A stretch of 64,000 nt of DNA, from NCBI GenBank assembly GCA_033064195.1, contig JARBJD010000143.1:62001-126000 (forward strand), read 5' to 3'. Both the position numbers and the translations under genes were made by a program. Below the pieces are notes generated by a model. The model saw only the letters and a program-made list of their open reading frames with translations, ran no database searches and was not told the origin of the DNA. Within the stretch, counting starts at the first letter, position 1. The number at the start of each line of letters is the position of its first letter. Positions 11,180 through 20,833 of the stretch are shown in pieces. The stretch is from Blattamonas nauphoetae (taxonomy: Eukaryota > Preaxostyla > Oxymonadida).

Positions 11180-12400
11180 ATGGAAACACCTCCCGCGTCA
11201 TCCATTCCCACACTGGTTAACGAGTGCTTCAAACTGTCTTCCAAGAAACCAATTGGGAAGGGGGGTTTTGGAACGATATTCGTGGTTGTGGATATTCACA
11301 CAATGAAGGAATATGCAGCGAAATTCGAGAAGAAAGGCAAAGGGGATCTGCTGAGCTTCGAACATCACATTCTGAATCAAATCCAGAGCGAACAAGGCTT
11401 CACGCTTGTTCAATACTATGGAGAGCAGGATGGATTTCTTATTCTGGTTTTTGATCTTCTTGGGCGCAACTTGGAGGACCGTTTCAACTGCTGCTGCCGT
11501 CGATTCTCGATCGAAACAATCGCACACATCGGAATTCAGTGTCTGCAGAGATTGGAACAGCTGCATTCTATTGGATATCTTCACCGTGATGTGAAACCAG
11601 AAAACTTTGTGTTTGGACGAGACGAGAAGATGCGACAGATTTATCTGATTGATTTCGGGTTATCGAAGCGATTCGTGGACAGAAAGACAAAACAACACAT
11701 TCCATTTCGAACAGGCAAGAGCCTCACCGGCACTCCCCGTTATGCAACTGTTCCTGCCCACCTCGGAGTTGAGCAAGGCAGGCGAGACGACGTGGAGTCG
11801 CTCGGTTACATTCTTCTTTACTTTCTGAAGGGGTCTTTGCCTTGGCAGGGTATTCGGTGCCTCAACGCCGAACGAAAATATCAGATCATCGGCGCCCAGA
11901 AGATGAAGACGAGTGTGGAGCAGCTCTGTCATCATTGTCCCGTCGAAATATCCACGTTCTTCACATATACAATGAGTTTGCAGATGTCGTCCGAGCCGAA
12001 TTACGCTTTCTTGCGCAATCTTCTTTTTCAAATGGCGACAAACGAGTCAGCAAAGCGGTCAAGAACACGTCGCTCACTTTATCAATCGCAGCAACAGTTC
12101 ATGTCCTGCTTCAACTATGAATGGCTCAGAGATTCACTAAGCAGCACGTCCATCCTCTTTCACAATTCGGATGAGCAGGAAGAAGCACCGAACCTCCACA
12201 ATCCCCCTCGCTTCTTCAAAATGCCGACTCTGACACGAACTCAAAGTGACAGAGGGTGTCTTCGCCTCCCTGCCAAACTATCAAAAGAAACATCATCACC
12301 CTTAGATAAAGGGAAGGCCACACCAACCCACAATCCACTGTCATTAACCGTATCGACTGCCAATCAAACTCCAAACCAAAAGAGAATGAAAATGATGTGA
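11180..12400 (+). CDS. Casein kinase 1 family protein kinase
   Basis: Ser/Thr kinase of the CK1 group, about 406 aa from the ATG at 11180 (METPPAS); an in-frame ATG at 11087 would add 31 residues that look non-conserved. The glycine loop is IGKGGFGTI (about residues 26-34), the ATP lysine lies in YAAKFEKK, the catalytic loop is LHRDVKPENF (about 134-143) and the metal-binding motif is DFGLSKRF (near 158). CK1 hallmarks are visible: FDLLGRNLEDRF, GIQCLQRLEQLH, and RDDVESLGYILLYFLKGSLPWQGI in place of a classic APE region. The C-terminal 110 residues are low-complexity and basic. All catalytic residues are present, so an active kinase is expected. It is intronless and ends about 500 bp from the convergent receptor gene. 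The substrate is unknown. Confidence 0.92.
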   Translation: METPPASSIPTLVNECFKLSSKKPIGKGGFGTIFVVVDIHTMKEYAAKFEKKGKGDLLSFEHHILNQIQSEQGFTLVQYYGEQDGFLILVFDLLGRNLEDRFNCCCRRFSIETIAHIGIQCLQRLEQLHSIGYLHRDVKPENFVFGRDEKMRQIYLIDFGLSKRFVDRKTKQHIPFRTGKSLTGTPRYATVPAHLGVEQGRRDDVESLGYILLYFLKGSLPWQGIRCLNAERKYQIIGAQKMKTSVEQLCHHCPVEISTFFTYTMSLQMSSEPNYAFLRNLLFQMATNESAKRSRTRRSLYQSQQQFMSCFNYEWLRDSLSSTSILFHNSDEQEEAPNLHNPPRFFKMPTLTRTQSDRGCLRLPAKLSKETSSPLDKGKATPTHNPLSLTVSTANQTPNQKRMKMM

Positions 12401-12908
12401 ATGAAATGTGAGGGGACGAGTAGAGTGTGTGGAGAGCCATTCACACTCCGTTTCAGTCTCTCCCAACCATGATGTGAGTAAGGGGTCAAGTGCATGACGT
12501 GAGGACAAGAGAAAAGACTCCAATCTCCAGGATGACAGTCACAAGACACTGTCAAGCGATGACACGTCTTCGTCTCAGAGCGGTCGAATGATGAGAAAAG
12601 CAAGAGTCACATCGTTGTCTGTGGGATATCACGATTGACTTCATAAAAGAAGAGGTAACGATGAATCAACAGAAGATCACACAACAGGTGATCTTTCGAG
12701 GGATAAGGCAAACAAAGAAAACTGAGTGAGAAGGAAGAACGATGCGATTGAAAGAAGAGTTTGACGAAGTGTTGAGCCGAAGGTGTCGAGATGAGAAATA
12801 TGAAGGTAAGTCAACAATCTCGGAATATTGTTGATCAACTCCACCAGAATCGAATCGGAAGGCTGTCCGGATCAAACATAAGAGGTCGGTGGACATAGTT
12901 GACAAAAA
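12401..12908. other. Convergent intergenic spacer
   Basis: About 500 bp between the 3' ends of the CK1 gene (+) and the receptor gene (-). No coding block, repeat or RNA gene recognised. Confidence 0.45.
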
Positions 12909-15900
12909 CTAGGAAATCAGGCCATCCAAACAGACGAGTTCATTCTCTTCCATCTCGCAGAGAGTTGTGACAACTGACTCGAGTGATGGTCTGTCATCAG
13001 CATTCACACACAGGCAGTGAGTGATCAGCTCTCTCATCGACACACTCTGCACTCCATCCATCGCCGGTACAATTCCGGCCTTGAGTTGACGACACGCATT
13101 CACAGCATCTGTCTCCCCAAACGGGATTTGTCCAGTCTCCATTTCCCACAAGACAAGGCCGAGCCGAAAAACCGACACATGCGAAGTGTCAATCTGCTGT
13201 TCGATTTCTCCCTTCTCTAGAAACTGCTCCGGCGCTCTCCATCGCTCGCCTTCACTTTTCTCTCGTTCACAATCAATAAGCGGTTTCTTGTCAGTTTGCA
13301 CTTCGGTGTGTGATTGCTCTCCATTCGGAGGACGAATTCCATCTTCCAACAGAAGACACAGATCTCCTTCTTTGTTGATCTTCAGCCAGTGTGACGACAG
13401 ATGCAGCAGAACATCTGCGGACGGCTTCATTTTCTTCATCTTCAACAGAGCTGCCGCTATCTGCTGTTCCTTGTCTCGTTTGTCATCAAGTGGCTTCTTC
13501 TCAACGTGCAGTCGGTTATAAAGCGAATTCTGACGAGAAACAAAATGTAACCCGAAGCTCGCACAATCCATCACTTCAACCACTTCGACAAATGGATGTG
13601 TTGATGCTGTCCCAATTTGGCTGTCTGGAAGTTGTGTTTGTGCTTGTTCTGGTCTATGCTTCGTGATCGTCTTGTCTTTCATTGCTCCTGCACTCGAGTC
13701 AATCACAAGTCTTCCCACTGTCGGATCTTCTCCAATGTCCATCTTTTCGATCAACTCCTCTTCCTCCAGTTCTTCCTTCTGCACTTCCTTCTTTGCTGGT
13801 TGGAGTGTTCGTCGTCGCCAGCAGAGCAACACAACCAGCATCAGTACCAACAACGAGACCCCAAGCACGATAGCTAGAGGAAGCCACCATTTCATGTTGT
13901 CTTTCACTGATTGTGATCGTCGTTCGGCTGCGTTCGATTGAACAAGGAAGGAATCGTGAGTCTGTTGATTGTCTCCATAACTCAGACGACCTCGCCATTC
14001 CAGTGACGAGTCCAGAGACGAAAGTGAGGAGAGTGGAGGAGAGAGAGTGATGTGTGTTTCGTTGAAGGAAGTCGTTGTGGTTGGGGTGAGAGCAATCCGA
14101 TGAGACTGATTGTCTGTGCCATTTTTCGAGATGTCAAACACTTCCAGGAGAAGACCACACGGTATCAGTGTTGCTCCTTGGATGGCGATGGAGAATGTCT
14201 GCTTCTTCTTGTCGGACTTTGCTGTTGATGTGGAGGAGAGTGCAGGGACGAAGAATGGCGCGTGAATGATTGATTCGAGTCCGCTGAGTGTGCAGTTGGA
14301 AGAGGAGATCCACGGCGATGGGCTGGTCGGAGTTCCGTCCCCTCCGCTCAAGCTCCCGATTGTCAAGTTGCCTTCGTCCGAGCAGTCGATGTTTCTGCGT
14401 GCGGAGGGGAAGGAGGGGTGTTTGGGAGAGTTGTCACGGAACGTTGAGGAGTCGATGGTCAGACTGCCTCCCTTCATGTTCACCGCGCCCTCAGCCAGTT
14501 CGGAGAATGTCGAGGATGTGATTGATGTGGTCGTGTTTTCAAGAACGAATGCCGAGGTGCCCCAAGAACACGAGAAATCATCCGAATTTGGCATTTCAGG
14601 CGATGACGATAACAGACCAGCGATGGAACACGATTCGAGTGTCAGATGGCCATCAATCATTCGAATGAAGATGAGAGATGGCGATTGTTCAACCACAACG
14701 TCAACTTGGTTCATCCAAACTCGACCGCCACACACATCAATCATCCCTTCTCCCTCACTCAGCGCAGAGGAGGGAGACGAGACGAACAGTTCGGGTTTCG
14801 TGGACGGACCTGCTCTGATTGCAGAGTCCTCATGAGACTCGATTTTGAGTTGTGCTCTCAGAGTTGTGTTGTGGATGATCGAGAATGTCGACGATGGATT
14901 CCCAATCGCTCGCACAATCCTTCTTCCAACTTCCATCGAACGGCAAGGATCATCTTCACTTCCACAAATCCGACTTTCGGAGCCAGCTGAGTCGATGGAG
15001 AGTGTGATTCGAGAGGGTTTGGAGAGTGTGGTGAAGGAAAGAGAACCAAACGCGATCGCGCTCTCTGCTTCGTTCGTTGGTGTGATCGTGTCGATTGGGT
15101 ATATTGTTGCGAATTGAAGGGAGTCTGACCATCCAAGCGGGAGAGCTGCTGAGACAGCCGTGAATTGATTGTCGACGAAGATCAGAAAGGAGAGTGAATC
15201 AGAAAGTTGAACTGCGTATTCTGTTCCAGGAACCAGATCTGTTCCGTGGAATGAAATAAGGCAGCTCGTGTGAAGAGAATTCCCAAAATCAAACGAGACA
15301 GAGTCGATTTGAGGAGGAAGAGGAACACGAACGGTGATTCCTTCGTTCACAACATATTGTTCGGTGTCTGGAGTAGTCACAGAATAGCTCTTCCCAAAAA
15401 CGAGTTGGTCGTTGGACTCGATTCGGCCAGTGTTGAATGGAGCCGAGCATTTCGTTGAAGAGTTGCAAGTCAGAGCTGAGGTTGATGTCCATGTGTTCTG
15501 CCCATCTTTCAACTCGACGAAACCGAGAGGGGCAACCAGGGCTCGTCCTTCGAAAGTGATGTCGATTTGTGACAGATCCCTGTTCAGAACGGCAGAGACA
15601 ACTCTTTCAATCCGACTTGGTTCAGACGGCGTGCAGAATGAGGTTGTTCCAGCTTCGAAGAAGACAGACACTCCCTGCTTGGTGAACGAGGAGAGAGAAT
15701 ACTCTGTCCCAAACTCGAGTTGGGTGTCCCTCCCTTCTCCATCTTCGAATGGATAGAGTGCGACTGACAGCGCTGAGAGGGTTCCATCAGCTTCTGTTGT
15801 CACGTTCAGTTTCTTCACGTGTGTCTGCTCGTTCGCTTGAGGTTTCGATTGGAGAGAGAGCGTGTATTGTGTTTTGCTGAGAAGAGCACACGAGTCGAAC

Positions 15901-18900
15901 GAGAGAGTGATGGTTGTCTTCAGATCATCCACAAAAGTGAGACTTGAAGAGATGCTGATAAGTCTTTCTGGTTCTGCTTTCGTTGTGAATGACAGGCCAG
16001 ACACGAAGAGCACATCCTTATTCGCGGAGTCTTTCACTCTTGTCACAGTGTAGCCAGTGTTGTAGTCCAGCTCAATCGAACTCGCAAATGACGAGAAGAG
16101 CACAGCCGACCCAGTTCCTGTTGTGCTTGAGCTGAATGTCACATTAAACGATTTTTGACTGTTGGTGCCTGTTTCGTTCACAATCACTCTGTACGTCACG
16201 TCTTGCGTCATCCCAGCTCCTTCCACTGTGAACTCCGCTTTCTTATCACTTTCTGAATATTCCCTGATCCGAAGGGCTGTGAGTCGAGATGGCTCGTCAG
16301 GAATTGGGAACCGAATCGGAGTGTCAAACAGAACGTCAGTTGAGGATTGTCGGAACGACGTGAGCGTGTATGCCTGTCCGAACTCCAGCTGTGACTGTCT
16401 TTCTGAGGTCGTTTGTGCAATCGGGAACAACACCATCGAATGAATTCCGAATGACCCATCGCTCTGAGTTGTCAACGAGAGAGTTTTGGTGTGTGACTGA
16501 GTGCCTTCGCTGGATGACGATGTGAATGTCATCGTGTACGATGTTAACGCTTGGAGTGCCAATGAGGTGAAGATGACAGGAATCGTTGTCTCGTCACCAG
16601 TCGAAGCCATCTCCCCAACTTCCACTTTCACAAGTCGACCAGGTTCTGGAGGCGTCACAAACGAACATTTCGCCGACTCGATCAGAATTGATGGTTCTGA
16701 TCCAGTTCTCATCGACAGCACGGTGTATTTCTGGTCGAAGAGAAGATCGGCTCCCAGATGAGGATAAAGACGAACAGAAAGCGAGTTTGTGGTCTCAGAC
16801 GAGGTTGTCACCTTCAGCGTTGTTGTTTTTGTGGTTTGTGGTGTTGTCGAACACGGCGAGAACGAGAATTCGATGACATATTCCGCATTCAGTTTCAATG
16901 CCCTGGAGGCCAGCACGAGTGTTGTCGAATTTGGGGCTGCTGGATCGTCAAGAATTGTTGAAACGAGACGAGCTGGTTCTGGCTGAATCGTGATCGATTG
17001 GTCTTCATAGTAGAGTCTGGTTGAACCTGTTCCTTTTCCGAAAGAGCTCACAGAATATATCGTTCCAAAATCAAGTTCTGCTGCCGAGAGAGGGAACAGA
17101 CACGCTGAGCCTTCCCATTTCTGTGATGCCGTGTTGAAGCTCATCTCTACTGTCCTCTTCACCACTCCAGACACACTCAGCCCAACTCGGTATTTCGCTG
17201 ACGTGTCCAACACTCGGCCTGTCATCACAAACAACTCATTTCGCGCCATTGCATCGCAGCACGAAGTGAATGTGACGAGTCTGGTTGGCTCTGCTTTTGT
17301 TGTGAATGACAGGCCAGACACGAAGAGCACGTCCTTATTCGCGGAGTCTTTCACTCCTGTCACAGTGTAGCCAGTGTTGTAGCTCAGCTCAATCGAACTC
17401 GCAATGGACGAGAAGAGCACAGCCGATCCAGTTCCTGTCGTCGACGATTGAAAAGTCACGTTGAAGGACTTGAGGATGTTTGTTCCTGCTTCCTTCACGG
17501 TCACTGTGTATTTCGCATCTCTCGCCATCACCCGGCCCTCCACAGCGAATCCAACTGTCTTCTCGCTGTCAGGATAACCTGTGATCCAAAGGGCTGTGAG
17601 TCGGGATGGTTCAGTCGGAGTTACGATCACCGACGAGGTGAAGGAGCTACTCTGTATCGAGAGAGAAGACACCATTTTTGTGATTTTGTAGTCTGTGTTG
17701 TATCTCAGATCGGCTGACGAGGAAGGAAAGAGAGTGATGTTCCACTTTTCGAGTGTCGAGACTGACGTTGGAGAGAGTGTGATTTCTGTTGTGTGAGCAG
17801 TTTCTGTTGGATTCTGTTCCGTCAGAGTGAGAGTGTATGACTCGGCGATCAGCCAGCTTCCAGAGAAGACAAGAGTCATTCCGTCAGTCGTGTCTGCTTT
17901 TAAAAAAGAGTCGATGATTGATGTTGGAAAGAGGACTTTCAAGGAGAGATCATCGGCGAGGAGAACGCTCTCCGAATCACACATGATACTCTCAACGGTG
18001 TAGTTCACTTCAAAGTTCGGTTTGGTTGCATCTGTCAACGAAAGAGTCACTTGGCCTGTCAGCTCCGTCGAACTGGAGAATGTGAGAGGGATGCTGAATG
18101 CCCTCCCTTCAGGGCTTTTAACAACCATGACATAGTTTCCATCTTTCAGAAAATATCCAGACACAGAGAGAGACGCTGTTGTGGCGTCTGTCACTTCCGG
18201 TTCGATCAGTGTGATTGTCGGGAAGAAGAATCCACGAGCCAGAGATTCACATCTGAAGCCATAATTCGTGCCATCAGGAAGAGTTGGGAGGACACCTTGC
18301 GGTCCAGCCGTGACTCTCACTGTCCCTTTCGATGAAGGATGTTGAGGAGAGCCGACCGAAATGTGAATCAGACGAGGAACGTTTGCTCCATTAAACAGAA
18401 TGCCCACTGTCCCATTCACAGCTTCATTCGTTTTCATCGTCACGAGGCAGCTATCCCCTTCAAATGTCATGACAGTCTCGGCGATGATTGGGTGTTCTGT
18501 GATCTGAGGAATGAGAACTGAATCTGTCTTTTGTGAATCTGGATCGTAAATATTTGGCGAGCCTGATGTCGAATCACAGAACTGGACAGACGACTCATTG
18601 AGAAGTGCTTTCGACATGTTGAAATACGCCACATCTGCTGATCCTGCGACGAACGCTCTGTTCTCTCGAAACTGGAGGTACATGAACGACAGAGAGGTCA
18701 GAGTAGACAACCCCAACGCCCCTCCGTACGACTCGAGCGAGGCACACTTCACAAACGCGCAGTTTGAGAGGACAGCGTGTGTTCCGATAAGATAAACAGT
18801 GGCAGCTCGTCCTGTCGCGTTGCAGAGATGGAAGAAGCAGTTCGAAACGGTCGAGGAGGAAGATGCGATTGTGATAAATGCAGACGCAGTGCTTCCATAA

Positions 18901-19163
18901 AAGCTGTATGTGGTCTGGCATTCTGTGAAGGATGACTTGTCCAAAGTGAAGGGTTTTGTTATGGTGGCCGAGCAAGCGAAGCGAAGTGCTCCTCCATCAT
19001 TGTCAAATCCTGTTGCGACACATCGGTGGAAGAAGCACTGCGAGACTGTGAGTGACGCTGCTGTTTGATGAAGGCAGATGGCAGCCCCTCCTTTGCCATT
19101 CCCTGCTGTTTCAAACTTCATGTTGTTGAAAGTGCAGAGAGTGAACACGACGGAGTCTGACGT
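12909..19163 (-). CDS. Beta-helix receptor with degenerate kinase domain, 5' truncated
   Basis: A single open frame of about 2080 codons. The N-terminal part has short repeats typical of a right-handed beta-helix (SxCFFHxC, GGALRF, GGALGLS). About ten beta-sandwich modules of about 110-130 aa follow, many starting EPxRL, then a few more helix-like repeats. A membrane span lies at about 1753-1779 (WWLPLAIVLGVSLLVL) and is followed by CWRRR. The cytoplasmic end is kinase-like (about 1867-2073), with an APEQF-like block, LGLVLWEMETGQIPFG and CLCVNADDRPSLES. I see no HRD or DFG motif, so catalysis is unlikely. There is no signal peptide. The frame opens directly after the stop of the neighbouring armadillo-like gene, the first residues already look like mid-repeat, and the nearest in-frame ATG is about residue 10. 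It probably lost its 5' end. A role in surface recognition is inferred from the layout. Confidence 0.8.
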   Translation of the reverse strand, partial: TSDSVVFTLCTFNNMKFETAGNGKGGAAICLHQTAASLTVSQCFFHRCVATGFDNDGGALRFACSATITKPFTLDKSSFTECQTTYSFYGSTASAFITIASSSSTVSNCFFHLCNATGRAATVYLIGTHAVLSNCAFVKCASLESYGGALGLSTLTSLSFMYLQFRENRAFVAGSADVAYFNMSKALLNESSVQFCDSTSGSPNIYDPDSQKTDSVLIPQITEHPIIAETVMTFEGDSCLVTMKTNEAVNGTVGILFNGANVPRLIHISVGSPQHPSSKGTVRVTAGPQGVLPTLPDGTNYGFRCESLARGFFFPTITLIEPEVTDATTASLSVSGYFLKDGNYVMVVKSPEGRAFSIPLTFSSSTELTGQVTLSLTDATKPNFEVNYTVESIMCDSESVLLADDLSLKVLFPTSIIDSFLKADTTDGMTLVFSGSWLIAESYTLTLTEQNPTETAHTTEITLSPTSVSTLEKWNITLFPSSSADLRYNTDYKITKMVSSLSIQSSSFTSSVIVTPTEPSRLTALWITGYPDSEKTVGFAVEGRVMARDAKYTVTVKEAGTNILKSFNVTFQSSTTGTGSAVLFSSIASSIELSYNTGYTVTGVKDSANKDVLFVSGLSFTTKAEPTRLVTFTSCCDAMARNELFVMTGRVLDTSAKYRVGLSVSGVVKRTVEMSFNTASQKWEGSACLFPLSAAELDFGTIYSVSSFGKGTGSTRLYYEDQSITIQPEPARLVSTILDDPAAPNSTTLVLASRALKLNAEYVIEFSFSPCSTTPQTTKTTTLKVTTSSETTNSLSVRLYPHLGADLLFDQKYTVLSMRTGSEPSILIESAKCSFVTPPEPGRLVKVEVGEMASTGDETTIPVIFTSLALQALTSYTMTFTSSSSEGTQSHTKTLSLTTQSDGSFGIHSMVLFPIAQTTSERQSQLEFGQAYTLTSFRQSSTDVLFDTPIRFPIPDEPSRLTALRIREYSESDKKAEFTVEGAGMTQDVTYRVIVNETGTNSQKSFNVTFSSSTTGTGSAVLFSSFASSIELDYNTGYTVTRVKDSANKDVLFVSGLSFTTKAEPERLISISSSLTFVDDLKTTITLSFDSCALLSKTQYTLSLQSKPQANEQTHVKKLNVTTEADGTLSALSVALYPFEDGEGRDTQLEFGTEYSLSSFTKQGVSVFFEAGTTSFCTPSEPSRIERVVSAVLNRDLSQIDITFEGRALVAPLGFVELKDGQNTWTSTSALTCNSSTKCSAPFNTGRIESNDQLVFGKSYSVTTPDTEQYVVNEGITVRVPLPPQIDSVSFDFGNSLHTSCLISFHGTDLVPGTEYAVQLSDSLSFLIFVDNQFTAVSAALPLGWSDSLQFATIYPIDTITPTNEAESAIAFGSLSFTTLSKPSRITLSIDSAGSESRICGSEDDPCRSMEVGRRIVRAIGNPSSTFSIIHNTTLRAQLKIESHEDSAIRAGPSTKPELFVSSPSSALSEGEGMIDVCGGRVWMNQVDVVVEQSPSLIFIRMIDGHLTLESCSIAGLLSSSPEMPNSDDFSCSWGTSAFVLENTTTSITSSTFSELAEGAVNMKGGSLTIDSSTFRDNSPKHPSFPSARRNIDCSDEGNLTIGSLSGGDGTPTSPSPWISSSNCTLSGLESIIHAPFFVPALSSTSTAKSDKKKQTFSIAIQGATLIPCGLLLEVFDISKNGTDNQSHRIALTPTTTTSFNETHITLSPPLSSLSSLDSSLEWRGRLSYGDNQQTHDSFLVQSNAAERRSQSVKDNMKWWLPLAIVLGVSLLVLMLVVLLCWRRRTLQPAKKEVQKEELEEEELIEKMDIGEDPTVGRLVIDSSAGAMKDKTITKHRPEQAQTQLPDSQIGTASTHPFVEVVEVMDCASFGLHFVSRQNSLYNRLHVEKKPLDDKRDKEQQIAAALLKMKKMKPSADVLLHLSSHWLKINKEGDLCLLLEDGIRPPNGEQSHTEVQTDKKPLIDCEREKSEGERWRAPEQFLEKGEIEQQIDTSHVSVFRLGLVLWEMETGQIPFGETDAVNACRQLKAGIVPAMDGVQSVSMRELITHCLCVNADDRPSLESVVTTLCEMEENELVCLDGLIS
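15967..16160 (-). repeat. Near-identical receptor module, copy a
   Basis: About 190 bp nearly identical in DNA to 17285-17475 within the same gene. It encodes the stretch ELDYNTGYTVTRVKDSANK and flanks. It marks a recent internal module duplication or conversion. Confidence 0.85.
17285..17475 (-). repeat. Near-identical receptor module, copy b
   Basis: Partner of 15967-16160, encoding ELSYNTGYTVTGVKDSANK. Other modules of the gene share only the general pattern, so these two are much younger than the rest of the array. Confidence 0.85.
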
Positions 19164-19168
19164 GACAT

Positions 19169-20305
19169 CTATTCAGGCTGAAGAGAGTTCATTCCCAATA
19201 AATTCATGAAGTTGAATGAATGGAGCCTCACCTCACCTTCCATTTCGGATGAAGTGTCGTGCAGCAGCGTTTGTTCGAGATGATCTCTGAATCCTTCCCG
19301 TTCCAGCGCCTTCATCAATATTCGCCCTCTGCGGATCGTTTCGGCTTCTTCGGTTTCCCATTTGCGGATTTTGTCGGACATCAACTCGATGATGCACAGT
19401 TTAGTGCCATCGTGTTCGTATTCTGTGAGAATCTTCTCGAAGACGGTTGGGAGGCGAGAAGAACAAATGAAATCCAGTGTTGGTTGGTGAAATGCACCCA
19501 CTTCAAAGATTTTTATTATGAATCGCAATGTTGTTTGATGATCATTGAACCACCACTTGAGATAAGGATTGCGACTGAGCTGGATGAGAGATGGTTCAAT
19601 GGGAATGAACACTTCATGCAGGACAATATCTCGGACACTTTCAGCGTCAATATCGTAATTGGTTCGGATTGAGTCGATCCCGTTGGCGGAGGAGAGCCAG
19701 ACGCAATCAGAAAGAATCTGGAGAAGGTTAGGAAGGGTATTCATGGGCATAAATTCAGAGAGATCATCCAGATCTGGTGTTGAAAGGATTCTGGGAATGA
19801 TTTTTTCAGAAACAATGGCGAGTAGGTACGACGATGAACATCTTTGGAGATTGGTCTCAAGGAAGTCAAGCGTACATTCAACGAATAATCCACAGGGTGA
19901 GGAGAGGAGAATAATGATTGAATCCACAAACGCTGGAATGGATTCTCTGGAGTCTGGTTGAAAACCCTCCATTCAATCTCTGATTGTGATTGGGCGAGGC
20001 TTTGTGAAACTGTAAGAACGATAAGATGAGACCTTGAGCTGAGTGGTCAAATTCATCAACATTGTTGGGTCGCTCGGTGTGAATCCATCAACTGTATACA
20101 CAAAATATTGGAATGTCTCCTTTTTGATTGAATTGTCACGAATCGTAGTAAGAAGCTTTATAAACTTATAATAAAGCTCGTCATCAAATATGTAGCCATC
20201 TCTGACCATTAAAACAAAAGAGATGAAGGCTTTAGCAAGAGAACGAAGGTTGACGGGATCATCTGGATTCCACTTGAGGAATGGAGAGTATTCTGGACAA
20301 ATCAT
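19169..20305 (-). CDS. Armadillo-like family protein, two exons
   Basis: Exon 1 (from ATG 20305) encodes FLKWNPDDPVNLRSLAKAF, and exon 2 (ending 19169) encodes FVDSIIILLSSPCGLFVECT through NFMNLLGMNSLQPE. Both are helical with armadillo-like spacing. I recall this sequence pattern, including the ending W/F-NxLGMN, as a very large paralogous family in oxymonads; no function is established that I know of. The two halves lie in different frames, with a stop between them. A donor GTTCTTACAG in codon-phase 1 and an acceptor TTTTCAACCAG about 66 nt on would join them, giving TATC/AC then SRESIPAFVDS, but the donor is not the commonest type here. The gene ends only a few bases before the receptor frame begins, which looks like a rearrangement junction. 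Confidence 0.72.
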
Positions 20306-20833
20306 ATGGAAATGAGGAGAAAAGGATGGATACTTTCTGAAAATAGATGCATGTTGAACTCTCTGTCACTAGAACTGAGATAGGCAGGCATTGAACTCTT
20401 TAATGGGACTATCTTGAAAACTCTCTTTTATGATTCTGGCTGTGCTTCATTGGTTGTGAAACCAGATAATCCATTCATGTAGCTTTGGAAAACTCATGTT
20501 GTGAGGTGAAAATGCAGCAAAATAAAGTCTTTGAGATGTTGACTGTAATTGTGGTATTGATCGATACATCAGTAAAGATTTCTTGAATGCTCATGTCCCC
20601 ACATCCGTGTCTATGTGTGTACTCAAGACTCGTTTATTCGTTTAGCTGACTTAAACGACCTGGTTCTTCCAGTGTGTGTTTGTTCGTTCCAAAATAATGC
20701 GACCTCTCATTTTTTCTCGAATAAGGATCTTTAAATTTTGTGATGTGGACACACTGGCTGCATTGATGATTACGAATCGACGATTTCGGGAATTGGTTAA
20801 ACAAGATTTGTGTGTGCTTTTTTTAACTTTCTC
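20306..20833. other. Divergent intergenic spacer
   Basis: About 530 bp, AT-richer than its flanks, between the starts of the armadillo-like gene (-) and the membrane-protein gene (+). It presumably contains both promoters. I could not define a specific site. Confidence 0.4.
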
